From: Vulcanimicrobiota bacterium
Lineage (GTDB): Bacteria > Vulcanimicrobiota > Vulcanimicrobiia > Vulcanimicrobiales > Vulcanimicrobiaceae
DNA: 64,000 nucleotides
Reading direction: 5' to 3'
NCBI GenBank assembly: GCA_003140215.1
Contig: PLJL01000004.1
Span: 1,457,762 to 1,521,761 of the forward strand
A model generated the notes under the pieces. That model was given only the letters and a program-made list of their open reading frames with translations, was not told the DNA's origin and made no database searches. Shown piece after piece: positions 54,113 through 62,557 of this stretch. The translations under genes and the position numbers were made by a program. Each line of letters opens with the position of its first letter. Within the stretch, counting starts at the first letter, position 1.

Positions 54113-55233
54113 GCGCAGCGCGCGACACGCTGTTGCCCCTCACGTCGCTGCGCTTCGTCGCGGCGCTGCTCGTGTTTTCATGGCACTGCGTGCCGACCCG
54201 GCGCATCTCCGCGATGTTTTCGTTCGGCTACATCGGCGTCGCGTTCTTCTTTCTGCTGTCCGGCTTCATCCTCACCTACACGTATCACCAGACGTTTCGC
54301 GACCGGCTGAGACCCGCCGCGATCCGCGCGTTCTATGCCGCGCGGTTCGCCCGGGTCTATCCGCTGCATCTCGCGACGATGCCGCTGATGCTCGCGGTGC
54401 TCGCGTACCTTGGGACGGACAGCTTGTGGAGCGGCGTCGACCCGCAGACGCGGCTCCGCACCGTCGCGGCGCAGGCGTTGCTCGTGCAAAGCTGGATCGC
54501 GGCGGTTCCGATATCGTTCGGCGTCAACGGACCGGCGTGGAGCATCTCGGTCGAGGCGTTCTTCTACGCACTCTTTCCGTTCGTCGCGTTCGGGTTGCTG
54601 CGGGCGTTCCGCGGGTCGCCGCCGCACGTTGTGCTGCTGGGCGCGGGCGCCCTGTGGCTCGTCCAGGCGTTGCTGCTATGGCCGCAGCCCGCCGTCGTCG
54701 ACGACTGGCGCTGGTATGTCTTTCCGCCGAGCCGGTTGATCGACTTCGTGGTCGGGATGCTGCTGGGGATCGCGTTCGTCGGAGCGCGGGAATCGCAGCG
54801 CCGGCGGCTGCACGCGACCAGCCTCGAAATGCTCGCGATCGCCGGCGTGTGCCTGGCGGTGTACGTTTCGCCGTTCGTGCCGCTGTCGATGCGCTTTTCA
54901 GCCTGGGTGATGCCGGCCTGGTGCGGCGTGATCTACGTGTTCGCGCAGCGGCGCGGCGCCATCTCGCGGGTTCTGTCTTGGGCGCCGCTGGTACGCTTGG
55001 GCGAGATCAGCTTCGCGTTCTACCTGTGCCACCTCATGGTCGTCAAGCTCGTCGACGGCCGCGTCGGGTGGGATCACCCGCTTTCCCTGACGCTGGCATT
55101 CGGCGGCACGCTGGCGCTGAGCTTCGCGCTCCACCACGGGGTCGAGCGGCCGCTGCGAACGCGCGTCCGCGCGCTGCTCGCACGGCCCGGACCACGCGCG
55201 ATCGGCGTTCCCGCGGCTGCGGTGGGCCGGTAA
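54109..55233 (+). CDS. Acyltransferase 3 family membrane protein, copy 1
   Basis: 374 residues from GTG 54109, overlapping the previous gene by 4 nt. About ten membrane helices with the AT3 signature: RFVAALLVFSWHCVPT (catalytic-type His), GVAFFFLLSGFILTYTYHQTF, FYAARFARVYPLHLATM, and NGPAWSISVEAFFYALFPF. Enzymes of this type O-acetylate or otherwise acylate extracellular polysaccharides. It is followed after 4 nt by a homologous gene, so the pair looks like a tandem duplication. Confidence 0.9.
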   Translation: MSAARDTLLPLTSLRFVAALLVFSWHCVPTRRISAMFSFGYIGVAFFFLLSGFILTYTYHQTFRDRLRPAAIRAFYAARFARVYPLHLATMPLMLAVLAYLGTDSLWSGVDPQTRLRTVAAQALLVQSWIAAVPISFGVNGPAWSISVEAFFYALFPFVAFGLLRAFRGSPPHVVLLGAGALWLVQALLLWPQPAVVDDWRWYVFPPSRLIDFVVGMLLGIAFVGARESQRRRLHATSLEMLAIAGVCLAVYVSPFVPLSMRFSAWVMPAWCGVIYVFAQRRGAISRVLSWAPLVRLGEISFAFYLCHLMVVKLVDGRVGWDHPLSLTLAFGGTLALSFALHHGVERPLRTRVRALLARPGPRAIGVPAAAVGR

Positions 55234-55237
55234 GACC

Positions 55238-56365
55238 GTGGCCGGCGAGCGGGTTCGGATCGAGCTCGATGCCCTCACCGCGCTGCGGTTCTTCGCGGCG
55301 CTGCTCGTGTTCGTCTACCACTGCGCGCCCACGGCCGCGTTTGCCACCCAGTATGCGCTCGGCCACAGCGGGGTCGGCTTTTTCTTCCTGCTCTCCGGTT
55401 TCATCTTGACGTACACCTATCATCCGGTGTTCGGCGGAGTGTTGGATTGGCAGGCGGTTCGCGCGTTCTACGTCGCGCGCATCGCACGCATCTACCCGGT
55501 GCATCTCGTCGCGACGGGCTTCGCCGCGCTGGTGCTGTGGCGGTTCGGCGGCAACGTCTGGGACGCGTCCGGTGTGACGACGCGGGAAGTAGCCGCTGCC
55601 GCCCAACTGCTGCTGGTGCAATCCTGGATCCCCAACGAAAACGTCTATCTCGGGATCAATGCCCCGGCATGGAGCATCTCGACGGAGATGTTCTTCTACG
55701 CGGCGTTCCCGTTCGTCGTGCGCTCGTTGCTGCGCTCGTTCGGCCTGAGCACGCCGCGCGTGATCTGGGTCGCGGCGGCGATGCCCTGGGCGATCGAGGT
55801 CGCCGTCGCGCTCGTCCCGCATCCGGTCGCCGTCTGGACCGCGTACGTGCTGCCGCCGGTGCGCTTGGCCGACTTCGTCGTCGGCATGCTGTTGGGGATC
55901 GCATTCGTGCGTTCCGCGCCGGCTGCGCGGAGCGCCGCGCGTGCGACGGGCCTGGAGGGACTGGCGCTGGCTGGCGTGGTCGCCGCGATCGCGGTCTCAC
56001 CGTTCGCGCCGACCGCCCTGCGCTACTCGCTGTTCCTCATGCCGTTCTGGGCGGTGCTCATCGCGGTCTTCGTGCACCAGGCCGGCGCGCTTTCCGGAGT
56101 GCTGCGACGGCCCGCGTTCGTTGCGTTGGGTCGCGCGAGCTTCGCGTTCTACTTGATTCACTGGCCGGTGATCGCGATCGTCGGCGCGACCTTGGGCTGG
56201 ACGCACCCAACCCTGGCGATCGCCGTCGCTTTCGCGCTGAGCATCGCCGGCAGCTTCGCGCTGTTCCATCTGGTCGAGCAGCCGATGCGCGCTCGCCTCC
56301 GCGCCGTGCTGGCACCGCAGGCGAGCGTGCCGCGCTACGCCGCGTTGGCGCCGCGCGAAGCATGA
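55238..56365 (+). CDS. Acyltransferase 3 family membrane protein, copy 2
   Basis: 375 residues, clearly paralogous to the preceding protein: RFFAALLVFVYHCAPT, GVGFFFLLSGFILTYTYHPVF, FYVARIARIYPVHLV and NAPAWSISTEMFFYAAFPF line up motif by motif. GTG start at 55238, 4 nt after the first copy. Its stop overlaps the next gene's ATG by 4 nt. Two acyltransferases in tandem may modify different sugar positions. Confidence 0.9.
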   Translation: MAGERVRIELDALTALRFFAALLVFVYHCAPTAAFATQYALGHSGVGFFFLLSGFILTYTYHPVFGGVLDWQAVRAFYVARIARIYPVHLVATGFAALVLWRFGGNVWDASGVTTREVAAAAQLLLVQSWIPNENVYLGINAPAWSISTEMFFYAAFPFVVRSLLRSFGLSTPRVIWVAAAMPWAIEVAVALVPHPVAVWTAYVLPPVRLADFVVGMLLGIAFVRSAPAARSAARATGLEGLALAGVVAAIAVSPFAPTALRYSLFLMPFWAVLIAVFVHQAGALSGVLRRPAFVALGRASFAFYLIHWPVIAIVGATLGWTHPTLAIAVAFALSIAGSFALFHLVEQPMRARLRAVLAPQASVPRYAALAPREA

Positions 56366-57471
56366 ACGCCTCGATCGCCGCACCGGCCCACCCGCGTGTG
56401 CGCGCGCTGCCGCTGCGCACGTTCCTGTGGGTTTGGTCGGCGGCGGTCGCGCTGGTCATCGCCGCGTGCAGCGGCTGGTCGATCGGCCACGGCGGCGGCG
56501 ACTGGCGGGTCTTCGTCGCTGCGGGGTCGCTCGCCGGGACCCCGGCGCTCCTCGATCCGCCCGAAGCTTGGCAGTCGTTCTTCTATCTGCCGGGCGCCGC
56601 ATGGGCGCTCGTCCCGTTCGCACACCTTCCGCTCGCGCTCAGCTTCGCGCTCAACGGCGCGTTCATGCTGGGCTGCGCCGCGGCCGCCGGCGTCGTCGCG
56701 GCGCGGACCTATGCGTTATCGCGCACGACCGCCGTCGCGACGTTTGTGCTGTGGTCCCCGGTCGTGTACGCGGCCGCGATCATCGGCCAGAACGCCCCGC
56801 TGGGGCTGCTCCTCGCGCAGCTCTCGATCGCGGGCCTGGCGGCGCGCTCCGTCGCGCTGACCGCGATTCCGATCGGACTGCTGATGTACAAGCCCACCTA
56901 CGCGCTGCCGATGATCGGGCTGCTGCTCGTCCGCGGACGGCGGCGCGAGCTGGCCGTCGTCGGCGCGTTCGCCGCGGTGTGGTACGGGATCAGCACGGCG
57001 GCGACCGGCGGAGACTGGAGCTGGCCGAGCGCGTGGGCGCACCTGCTCGCGCGCTTCGCCGCCGGCGACTTCGCCGCCAACGCAGCGTTCGCGGTGAGCT
57101 TGCCGGCGCTGCTCGTCCGCATGGGCACGGGCATCCCGGTCGTCGTCGGGGTGGCGGTCGTCGTCGCGCTCGCAGCGGCGAGCGTTCTTCGTCGCGTGCC
57201 GGCCGCCGAGGCCGGTAGTGCGGCCTGCCTGGTCGGTCTCGCGCTGAGTCCGCATGCCTGGGCCTACGACGCCGCCCTGGCGCTGCCGATGATCGGTTGG
57301 TGCGTCGCAGCGCTCGCGGAGCCGGCGCGCACGCGGCTCCTGCTCGCGCTCACGCTGACGGCGCCGCTCTTTTTTGCCTCGCGTCAGCTCGGCTTCGATC
57401 CGCTCGCGCTCGTCGTCGTCGGCGGAACGTTCGCGTGGCTCGCGCTGCGCTTCAACAACTCCCGATCTTAG
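56362..57471 (+). CDS. GT87/DUF2029-like membrane protein, second
   Basis: 369 residues with about ten membrane helices. It has the DUF2029-type loop GHGGGDWRVFVAAGSLAGTPALLDPP with acidic residue and an IIGQNAPLGLLLAQLS helix, like the gene at 51234. Coupled to the acyltransferase upstream by a 4-nt overlap; convergent with the NifU-like gene (4-nt overlap of the stops). Likely a lipid-linked sugar transferase of the same surface glycan system. Confidence 0.78.
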   Translation: MNASIAAPAHPRVRALPLRTFLWVWSAAVALVIAACSGWSIGHGGGDWRVFVAAGSLAGTPALLDPPEAWQSFFYLPGAAWALVPFAHLPLALSFALNGAFMLGCAAAAGVVAARTYALSRTTAVATFVLWSPVVYAAAIIGQNAPLGLLLAQLSIAGLAARSVALTAIPIGLLMYKPTYALPMIGLLLVRGRRRELAVVGAFAAVWYGISTAATGGDWSWPSAWAHLLARFAAGDFAANAAFAVSLPALLVRMGTGIPVVVGVAVVVALAAASVLRRVPAAEAGSAACLVGLALSPHAWAYDAALALPMIGWCVAALAEPARTRLLLALTLTAPLFFASRQLGFDPLALVVVGGTFAWLALRFNNSRS

Positions 57472-57701
57472 AGCTGTTCGACGGCGCGAATCTCCGGCAC
57501 GTCCTCGCGCACGACCGTTTCGATCCCGTGCTTAAGCGTTTCGTTCGACGCGGGACAGCCGCCGCAGGCGCCGATCATCTGCACGTACGCGACGGCGTCG
57601 TCGACTTTGATCAACCACACGTCCCCGCCGTCGCGGCGGATCGCGGGGCGGATGCGCTCGAGCGCGGCTTCGATGCGGCTCTCGAGCGTCGCAGCTGCCA
57701 C
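57468..57701 (-). CDS. NifU C-terminal domain Fe-S scaffold protein
   Basis: 77 residues from GTG 57701. The NifU C-terminal core is intact: RIRPAIRRDGGDVWLIKVDDAVAYVQMIGACGGCPASNETLKHGIE, with the CxxC pair that holds a labile 4Fe-4S cluster. Such stand-alone domains (NfuA-like) deliver clusters to apoproteins. Its start shares one base with the aldolase stop upstream, so it is part of the aldolase transcript. Confidence 0.9.
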   Translation of the reverse strand: MAAATLESRIEAALERIRPAIRRDGGDVWLIKVDDAVAYVQMIGACGGCPASNETLKHGIETVVREDVPEIRAVEQL

Positions 57702-58606
57702 TATGCGCCGAACTCCTTCATCAAATCGTGCATGCGCCCGGCCATCGCCATTGCGTCGTCCCACTTGCGCTGCCACATGTTGCGCCCGAAGATGAGCCCG
57801 ACGCAGCCCGACTCCATCGCCAGGCGCGCTTTGTGCACGGTGTCGTCGTCGCTGAGCTTCGAGCCGCCCGAAACGAGCACCAGGGTCCGTCCAGCCGACT
57901 TCACCACTTTGCGCAAGCCGTCGAGCTCGTCCATCGTGAGGGTGTCGTACGGTTTGGGCGCCGCGGCGGCCGCGATCTCCGATTTGGGGACGTTGAGCTT
58001 CACGACGTCGGCGCCGACCTCGCAGGCGACGCGGGCCGCGTAGTCGACCGCGTAGAGCGAGTCCTGACCGCCCTTGGCTTTGATCGCCGAACCGCGCGGG
58101 TAGGCCCACACGATCAACGGCAGCCCGTACCGCTCGCACTCGCGGCGCACGTCGTTGGCTTGGGCGATGTCGATGTCTTGCGCCGGCGATCCGACGTAGA
58201 GCGTGTAGCCGACCGCGGAGGCCCCCAGCCGCACCGCGTCTTCGACGCTCGAGGTCAGCGGGCTGAACGACTCGTCGTCGGGCGGTACGTTGGTCTTGCC
58301 GTTGACCTTGAGCACCAGCGGCACGCGCCCGGCATACTGCTTGTGGTACTTCTCGGCGAGCCCGATGTGGTAGGCGATCCCCGAGAAGTTGCCCTCGACG
58401 GCGAGCCGCAGCACCCAGTCGGTGTCGAGCGCGTCGGGGTTGTCGAAGAAGTCGATCGGACCGTGCTCGAGCCCCTGGTCGATCGGCAGCAGCATCAGGG
58501 TGCCGTTGCCGGGGCCGTGCCCGTACATCATGGTGTAGAGGCGGGCGCGCTTGCCGGTCGAGAGGTTGAGGTCCTCGAACGTAGGCCGGCGGATCGAAGC
58601 AAGCAT
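57701..58606 (-). CDS. Class I fructose-1,6-bisphosphate aldolase (DhnA/archaeal type)
   Basis: 301 residues from ATG 58606, preceded by an AAGGGGAAC site. Features: MLLPIDQGLEHGPIDFFDNPD, the Schiff-base lysine region GADVVKLNVPKSE, and VLVSGGSKL plus GLIFGRNMWQR phosphate-binding loops. This is the DhnA-type class I aldolase, which forms a covalent imine and needs no metal. It would act in glycolysis or gluconeogenesis beside pyk. A longer start upstream runs through a palindromic repeat and is rejected. Cotranscribed with the NifU-like gene. Confidence 0.92.
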   Translation of the reverse strand: MLASIRRPTFEDLNLSTGKRARLYTMMYGHGPGNGTLMLLPIDQGLEHGPIDFFDNPDALDTDWVLRLAVEGNFSGIAYHIGLAEKYHKQYAGRVPLVLKVNGKTNVPPDDESFSPLTSSVEDAVRLGASAVGYTLYVGSPAQDIDIAQANDVRRECERYGLPLIVWAYPRGSAIKAKGGQDSLYAVDYAARVACEVGADVVKLNVPKSEIAAAAAPKPYDTLTMDELDGLRKVVKSAGRTLVLVSGGSKLSDDDTVHKARLAMESGCVGLIFGRNMWQRKWDDAMAMAGRMHDLMKEFGA

Positions 58607-58645
58607 CCTAGCGGTTCCCCTTGGCGAAAGTTGGTCGACCCGTCG

Positions 58646-58664
58646 CCCTTCGACGGGCTCAGGG
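58646..58664. repeat. Palindromic REP-like repeat, second copy
   Basis: CCCTTCGACGGGCTCAGGG, the inverted partner (18 of 19 bases) of the repeat inside recN at 10364-10382. It lies upstream of the aldolase ATG. Confidence 0.75.
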
Positions 58665-58745
58665 TCGGGCCCCAGCCCGATCATTGTGCGCCGGGGAGCC
58701 CGAGGCGCGCAACGATAGCGGTCGGAGGGTCCATTCGCCAGGTTT

Positions 58746-58763
58746 CGCGCCCCCGGAGGCGCG
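58746..58763 (-). terminator. Hairpin downstream of the UbiA gene
   Basis: CGCGCC (58746-58751) pairs with GGCGCG (58758-58763) around a 6-nt loop, 13 nt beyond the UbiA stop in its direction of transcription. GAAACC follows rather than a U-run, so its strength as a terminator is uncertain. Confidence 0.35.
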
Positions 58764-58775
58764 CGGCCGGGCGGG

Positions 58776-59693
58776 TCAGACCGGCGCGATGAGCGCGTAG
58801 AATGCGGCCAGGCCGGTGACGGTCAGTGCGTAGAGCGCCACGCCCCAGAGCGCGGTCGACTCGGGCCGCGGATCGCGGCGCACGATGCCGACCAGCACGA
58901 GCGTCGCGAAGAGCGCCGGTACGAGCGCGAGCAACGCCACGCCGGCGTTGGTGCGGTATGCCGTTGCGGCGGCCGATGCAAGCGCGATCGCGGCGGTGAT
59001 CGTGATCAGCCGCCACGCTTGCGCCGGTCCGAAGCGGACGACGAGATTGCGCTTCCCGGCGCGCAGGTCGCAGCCGGCGTCGGGCAGCTCGACGCACAGC
59101 ATCATTGCGATCATCGCGAACGCCGGTGCTTGCACGACGCGCAGGATCGTACCGTCGACGTGGCCGGCGAACGCGGCGTAGCCGACGAACGGGAACAGCA
59201 CGCCGACGACGAGCGCCGTGTCGAGCTCGCCCAGGCCGCGCGCGGAGAAACGAACCGGCGGCGCGGAGTAGCACCAGGAGAGGGCGAGGATCGCTACCCC
59301 GAGCCAGACGACCGCGGCATTTCCCGCCAGCGCGAAATGGGCGCACGCGATGAGGCCCAGCACCAAGAAGCCCAGCGACCCGACGAGCGCTACGCGCGGG
59401 GCGAGGTGTCCCGCCACGAGCACGCCGCTCCCGCCCGACCAGCGCGTGCGTTCCGCGCCGATGTCGCTCTCGCGGTCGAAGTAGTCGTTGGCGTAGTGCA
59501 CCATCAGATGGAACGAGGTGACGAGCCCCTGCGCCCACAGATACGTGGCGAGGTCGAGCCGCAGCCCCGACCAGTGCGCGACCGCTGCACCGAGCGCCAC
59601 GCCCGCGAACCCGCCGTACAAGAACAGCGGCCGCGATAGCCGGACGAATGCCCGAAGTGGTGACAGCTCGAGCGTGTCGGAGGACATCAGCAT
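58776..59693 (-). CDS. UbiA/MenA family prenyltransferase
   Basis: 305 residues with about nine membrane segments. The first aspartate motif is NDYFDRESDIGAERTRWSGG and the second is DAGCDLRAGKRNLVVRFG, which fix the family; the order and spacing resemble MenA-type 1,4-dihydroxy-2-naphthoate polyprenyltransferases more than UbiA. It would attach a polyprenyl chain to an aromatic acceptor for a quinone. ATG 59693 is used; a second ATG lies two codons later. No other menaquinone gene is adjacent. Confidence 0.85.
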   Translation of the reverse strand: MLMSSDTLELSPLRAFVRLSRPLFLYGGFAGVALGAAVAHWSGLRLDLATYLWAQGLVTSFHLMVHYANDYFDRESDIGAERTRWSGGSGVLVAGHLAPRVALVGSLGFLVLGLIACAHFALAGNAAVVWLGVAILALSWCYSAPPVRFSARGLGELDTALVVGVLFPFVGYAAFAGHVDGTILRVVQAPAFAMIAMMLCVELPDAGCDLRAGKRNLVVRFGPAQAWRLITITAAIALASAAATAYRTNAGVALLALVPALFATLVLVGIVRRDPRPESTALWGVALYALTVTGLAAFYALIAPV

Positions 59694-59753
59694 GGCCCCG
59701 TTGCGTTGGGTCGCAGGCCGTCCCCTTCCGCGCGCCGTACGCGAGCCGGTCGT

Positions 59754-60653
59754 ATGGCATTGCGGGTCGGGTTCATCGGCGTTGGCGCGATGGGCGAGCC
59801 GATGGCAGCTTCCCTGTTGCGGGCCGGATTCGAGGTGACGGTGTGCGCGCACCACCGCCGCGAGCCGGTGGAGCGGCTCGTCGCTCAGGGCGCCGCCGAC
59901 GGCGGCGACCCGGCCGGCGTCGCACGCGCCAGCGCGTTCACGATCACCTGCGTCCCCGACGCGCCGCAAGTCGAAGAGGCGCTCTTCGGCGCGAACGGCG
60001 CGGCGAGCGGCGCGGCGCCGGGGACGCTCTTCGTGGACATGTCGACGATCTCGCCGGTTGCGACGCGCGGCTTCGACGCACGCTTGCGCGCCGCCGGTCT
60101 GCGCTTCATCGACGCCCCGGTCTCGGGCGGCACGGCGCGTGCGACTACCGGAACGCTCACGATCATGGTCGGCGCGTCGGACGCCGATTTCGAGCACGCG
60201 CGGCCCGTCCTCGAAGCGATGGGGACTCCGAAGCACGTCGGCACGGTCGGCATGGGCGAGGTCGTCAAGCTCGTCAACCAGATCATCATCGCCAACGTGA
60301 TGCTGGCGAACATCGAGGCGCTCACGTTCGCCGCGAAAGCCGGCGCCGACATCGACACGGTGCTCGCGGTGGTTGGAACGGCGACCGGCTCGAACTACCT
60401 GTTGCAGAACGTGCTCCCGCAGAGCTTGCTGGCGGGCGTCTCCAAACCCGGCTTCGCGCTCGACCTGCTGCGCAAAGACCTCGCGGCCGCGCTGGACTCG
60501 GCCCGCGCTCTCGGCGTTCCGATGCCGTCGAGCTCGTTGGCCTACCAGATGTATACCGCGGCGTCGGGCGAGGGCCACGGACGCGACGACTACTCGTCGG
60601 TTGCCGGCTTCTACGAGCGCGGCGGCGGCGTTGCGGTACGCAATCGGCCGTGA
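59754..60653 (+). CDS. 3-hydroxyisobutyrate dehydrogenase-like beta-hydroxyacid dehydrogenase
   Basis: 299 residues from ATG 59754. The NAD(P)-binding motif is RVGFIGVGAMGEPMAASLLRAGF, followed by FVDMSTISPVATR, substrate loop DAPVSGGTARATTGTLTIMVG and the catalytic lysine region MGEVVKLVNQIII. Family members oxidise 3-hydroxyisobutyrate, tartronate semialdehyde or related acids, or reduce succinic semialdehyde (glyoxylate reductase type). GTG start of the next gene overlaps its stop by 4 nt, which links it oddly to a response regulator. Confidence 0.9.
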   Translation: MALRVGFIGVGAMGEPMAASLLRAGFEVTVCAHHRREPVERLVAQGAADGGDPAGVARASAFTITCVPDAPQVEEALFGANGAASGAAPGTLFVDMSTISPVATRGFDARLRAAGLRFIDAPVSGGTARATTGTLTIMVGASDADFEHARPVLEAMGTPKHVGTVGMGEVVKLVNQIIIANVMLANIEALTFAAKAGADIDTVLAVVGTATGSNYLLQNVLPQSLLAGVSKPGFALDLLRKDLAAALDSARALGVPMPSSSLAYQMYTAASGEGHGRDDYSSVAGFYERGGGVAVRNRP

Positions 60654-61351
60654 CGCCGGCGATCGCGACCAAGAAGAAGATCCTGCTCGTCGACGACGAG
60701 GCGGCGATCGTCCATTCGTTGCGCTACAACCTCGAGAAGAACGGCTATGCCGTCACGACCGCGGGGGACGGGCGCACCGCCGTCGCCTTGGCGCAAAGCG
60801 AGCATCCCGATCTGGTCGTGCTGGATATCATGCTGCCGGTGCTCGACGGCATCGAGGCCTGCAAGGAGATCCGAAAAACGTCGGCGGTGCCGATCATCAT
60901 GCTCACCGCCAAGGATCAGGAGTTCGACAAGGTCCTGGCCCTCGAGCTCGGCGCGGACGACTACGTCACCAAACCGTTCTCGCTGGGCGAGATCATGGCG
61001 CGGATCAAGGCCCGCCTGCGCCGCGTCGACGTCGATGCTGAAGGTCGCGACGAGTCCATCAGCGCGGGCGGAATAACCATCGACCCCTCGCGCCAACGCG
61101 TCGTGGTGCGCGGACGCGAGGTCCAGCTCGCGCCCAAGGAGTTCAAGCTCCTGCACGTCCTCATGGAACATCGCGGGCGCATCGTCACGCGCCAAATGCT
61201 GCTCGAAAAGGTCTGGGGATACGACTTCGAGGGCGAACACCAGACGATCAGCGTCCACGTCCGCTGGCTGCGCGAGAAGATCGAAGTCGATGCCAACAAT
61301 CCGCGCCACATCATCACCGTGCGCAGCCGCGGCTACATGTTTCGTGAATAA
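60650..61351 (+). CDS. phoB: OmpR/PhoB family response regulator
   Basis: 233 residues from GTG 60650. The receiver domain has ILLVDDEAAIVHSLRYNL, the phosphorylated Asp59 in LVVLDIMLPVLDG, MLTAKDQ and the signalling Lys in YVTKPFSLGE. The C-terminal winged helix is complete (ITIDPSRQRVVVRGREVQLAPKEFKLL, then ISVHVRWLREKIE, TVRSRGYMF). Its location just before a histidine kinase and pstS, plus repeated binding-site-like motifs before pstS, makes it a PhoB/PhoP candidate for phosphate control. Name assigned by context. Confidence 0.9.
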   Translation: MTPAIATKKKILLVDDEAAIVHSLRYNLEKNGYAVTTAGDGRTAVALAQSEHPDLVVLDIMLPVLDGIEACKEIRKTSAVPIIMLTAKDQEFDKVLALELGADDYVTKPFSLGEIMARIKARLRRVDVDAEGRDESISAGGITIDPSRQRVVVRGREVQLAPKEFKLLHVLMEHRGRIVTRQMLLEKVWGYDFEGEHQTISVHVRWLREKIEVDANNPRHIITVRSRGYMFRE

Positions 61352-61455
61352 GGGACCGGGCAACGCCTGACCTGATCGCGGGCGCGCTGGGCGCACTGGC
61401 CGGGATCGCCGCGACGTACGGCGCTCTGCGCGTCGCCCGCGCCGGCCGCGCCGCG

Positions 61456-62520
61456 GTGGCCGATCCCGGCGATCCGGCGCCGTCCGACCCGCCCGGCGAC
61501 CGCGTCACGCGGCTGGTCGAGGCGTTGCCGTTCGCCGCGTTCACCGTCGACGAACGCGCGCGCGTGCGTGTCTTCAACGCCGCGGCCGGCGAGCTGTTCG
61601 GGGTCGACCGTGCGCGCGCGCTCGGCCGCGCGATCATCGAGGTCGTTCCATCGGTCGACCTCGAGCGCATGGTCGAGGAGGCGTTGGCCACGGGTCCGTG
61701 CAGCCGCGACGTCATCCTGGGGCGCGGCACGCGCGAGCGCTACGTCGGCGTCACCGCGCAGCCGTACGAGAACGGGGCGATCGTGATCGCCGTCGATCGC
61801 ACCGCGCTGTTGGCCGCGGAGAAGATGCGCAGCGACTTCATCGGCAACGTCTCGCACGAACTGCGCACGCCGCTCTCGGCGATGAAGCTCATGCTCGAGA
61901 CCGTGCTGGTCGCCGACGACGACGCCGAAGCGCGCACGCTGTTCCTGCCGCAGATCCAGGACGAGGTGGAGCGCATGATCGGGCTGGTCGAGGATCTCCT
62001 CGAGCTCGCCCGCTCGGAATCCGGAACGGTGCGCCTGCGGCGCGAGCGCTTCGACCTGGGCGACGTGGCGGCGTCGACGGTGAACACCTTCGCCCAGCGC
62101 GCCGACGCGCTGAGCCTCGAGCTCGAGCTGGAGGCTCCGGCGCCGGTAACCGTCGACGCCGATCGCGGCAGCCTGCGGCAAGTGGCGGTAAACCTCGTCG
62201 ACAACGCGCTGCGCCATACGCCCGCAGGTGGCAGCGTGGTGGTCGAGGTGCGGCGCGAGGGCGACGACGCGCTGTTGGTGGTCCGCGACACCGGCGTCGG
62301 GATACCCTTCGCCGACTTGCCGCGCGTCTTCGAGCGCTTCTACGTGGTCGACCGTTCGCGCTCGCGCGAGCACACCGGGACCGGGCTGGGTTTGGCGATC
62401 GCCAAGCATCTCGTCGAAGCGCACGGCGGCTCGTTGACCGCCGAGTCCGTCTACGGCCAGGGCGCGACGTTCACCATGCGGCTCGCGGTCGCGCCGGGCG
62501 CGAACCTTAAGGTTTCTTAA
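61456..62520 (+). CDS. phoR: PhoR-like sensor histidine kinase (N-terminus uncertain)
   Basis: 354 residues from GTG 61456. A PAS domain (RLVEALPFAAFTVDERARVRVFNAAAGELFGVD) is followed by HisKA with NVSHELRTPLSAMKLMLE (His134) and HATPase_c with VNLVDNALRHTPAGG, VRDTGVGIP and GTGLGLAIAKHLVEAHGG. The region upstream (61372-61455) reads in frame as LIAGALGALAGIAATYGALRV, a likely membrane helix, yet no ATG, GTG or TTG lies between the previous in-frame stop (61345) and 61456. A rare start (ATA at 61348 or CTG at 61372) is possible. PhoR-like kinases sense phosphate with PstSCAB-PhoU. Confidence 0.9.
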   Translation: MADPGDPAPSDPPGDRVTRLVEALPFAAFTVDERARVRVFNAAAGELFGVDRARALGRAIIEVVPSVDLERMVEEALATGPCSRDVILGRGTRERYVGVTAQPYENGAIVIAVDRTALLAAEKMRSDFIGNVSHELRTPLSAMKLMLETVLVADDDAEARTLFLPQIQDEVERMIGLVEDLLELARSESGTVRLRRERFDLGDVAASTVNTFAQRADALSLELELEAPAPVTVDADRGSLRQVAVNLVDNALRHTPAGGSVVVEVRREGDDALLVVRDTGVGIPFADLPRVFERFYVVDRSRSREHTGTGLGLAIAKHLVEAHGGSLTAESVYGQGATFTMRLAVAPGANLKVS

Positions 62521-62545
62521 GGTAAGTATAAGCCAGGCTTAGGCG
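62506..62545 (+). promoter_or_regulatory. Repeated CTTAAGGT motif upstream of pstS (candidate Pho box)
   Basis: CTTAAGGT occurs at 62506-62513 and 62516-62523, exactly 10 bp apart, and a related CTTAGGCG lies at 62538-62545. TATAAG (62527-62532) may be the -10 element. The repeats overlap the last codons of phoR and lie about 35-50 nt before the pstS ATG. Direct repeats one helical turn apart are typical of OmpR-family binding sites. Confidence 0.6.
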
Positions 62546-62557
62546 CACTCTGCGACG

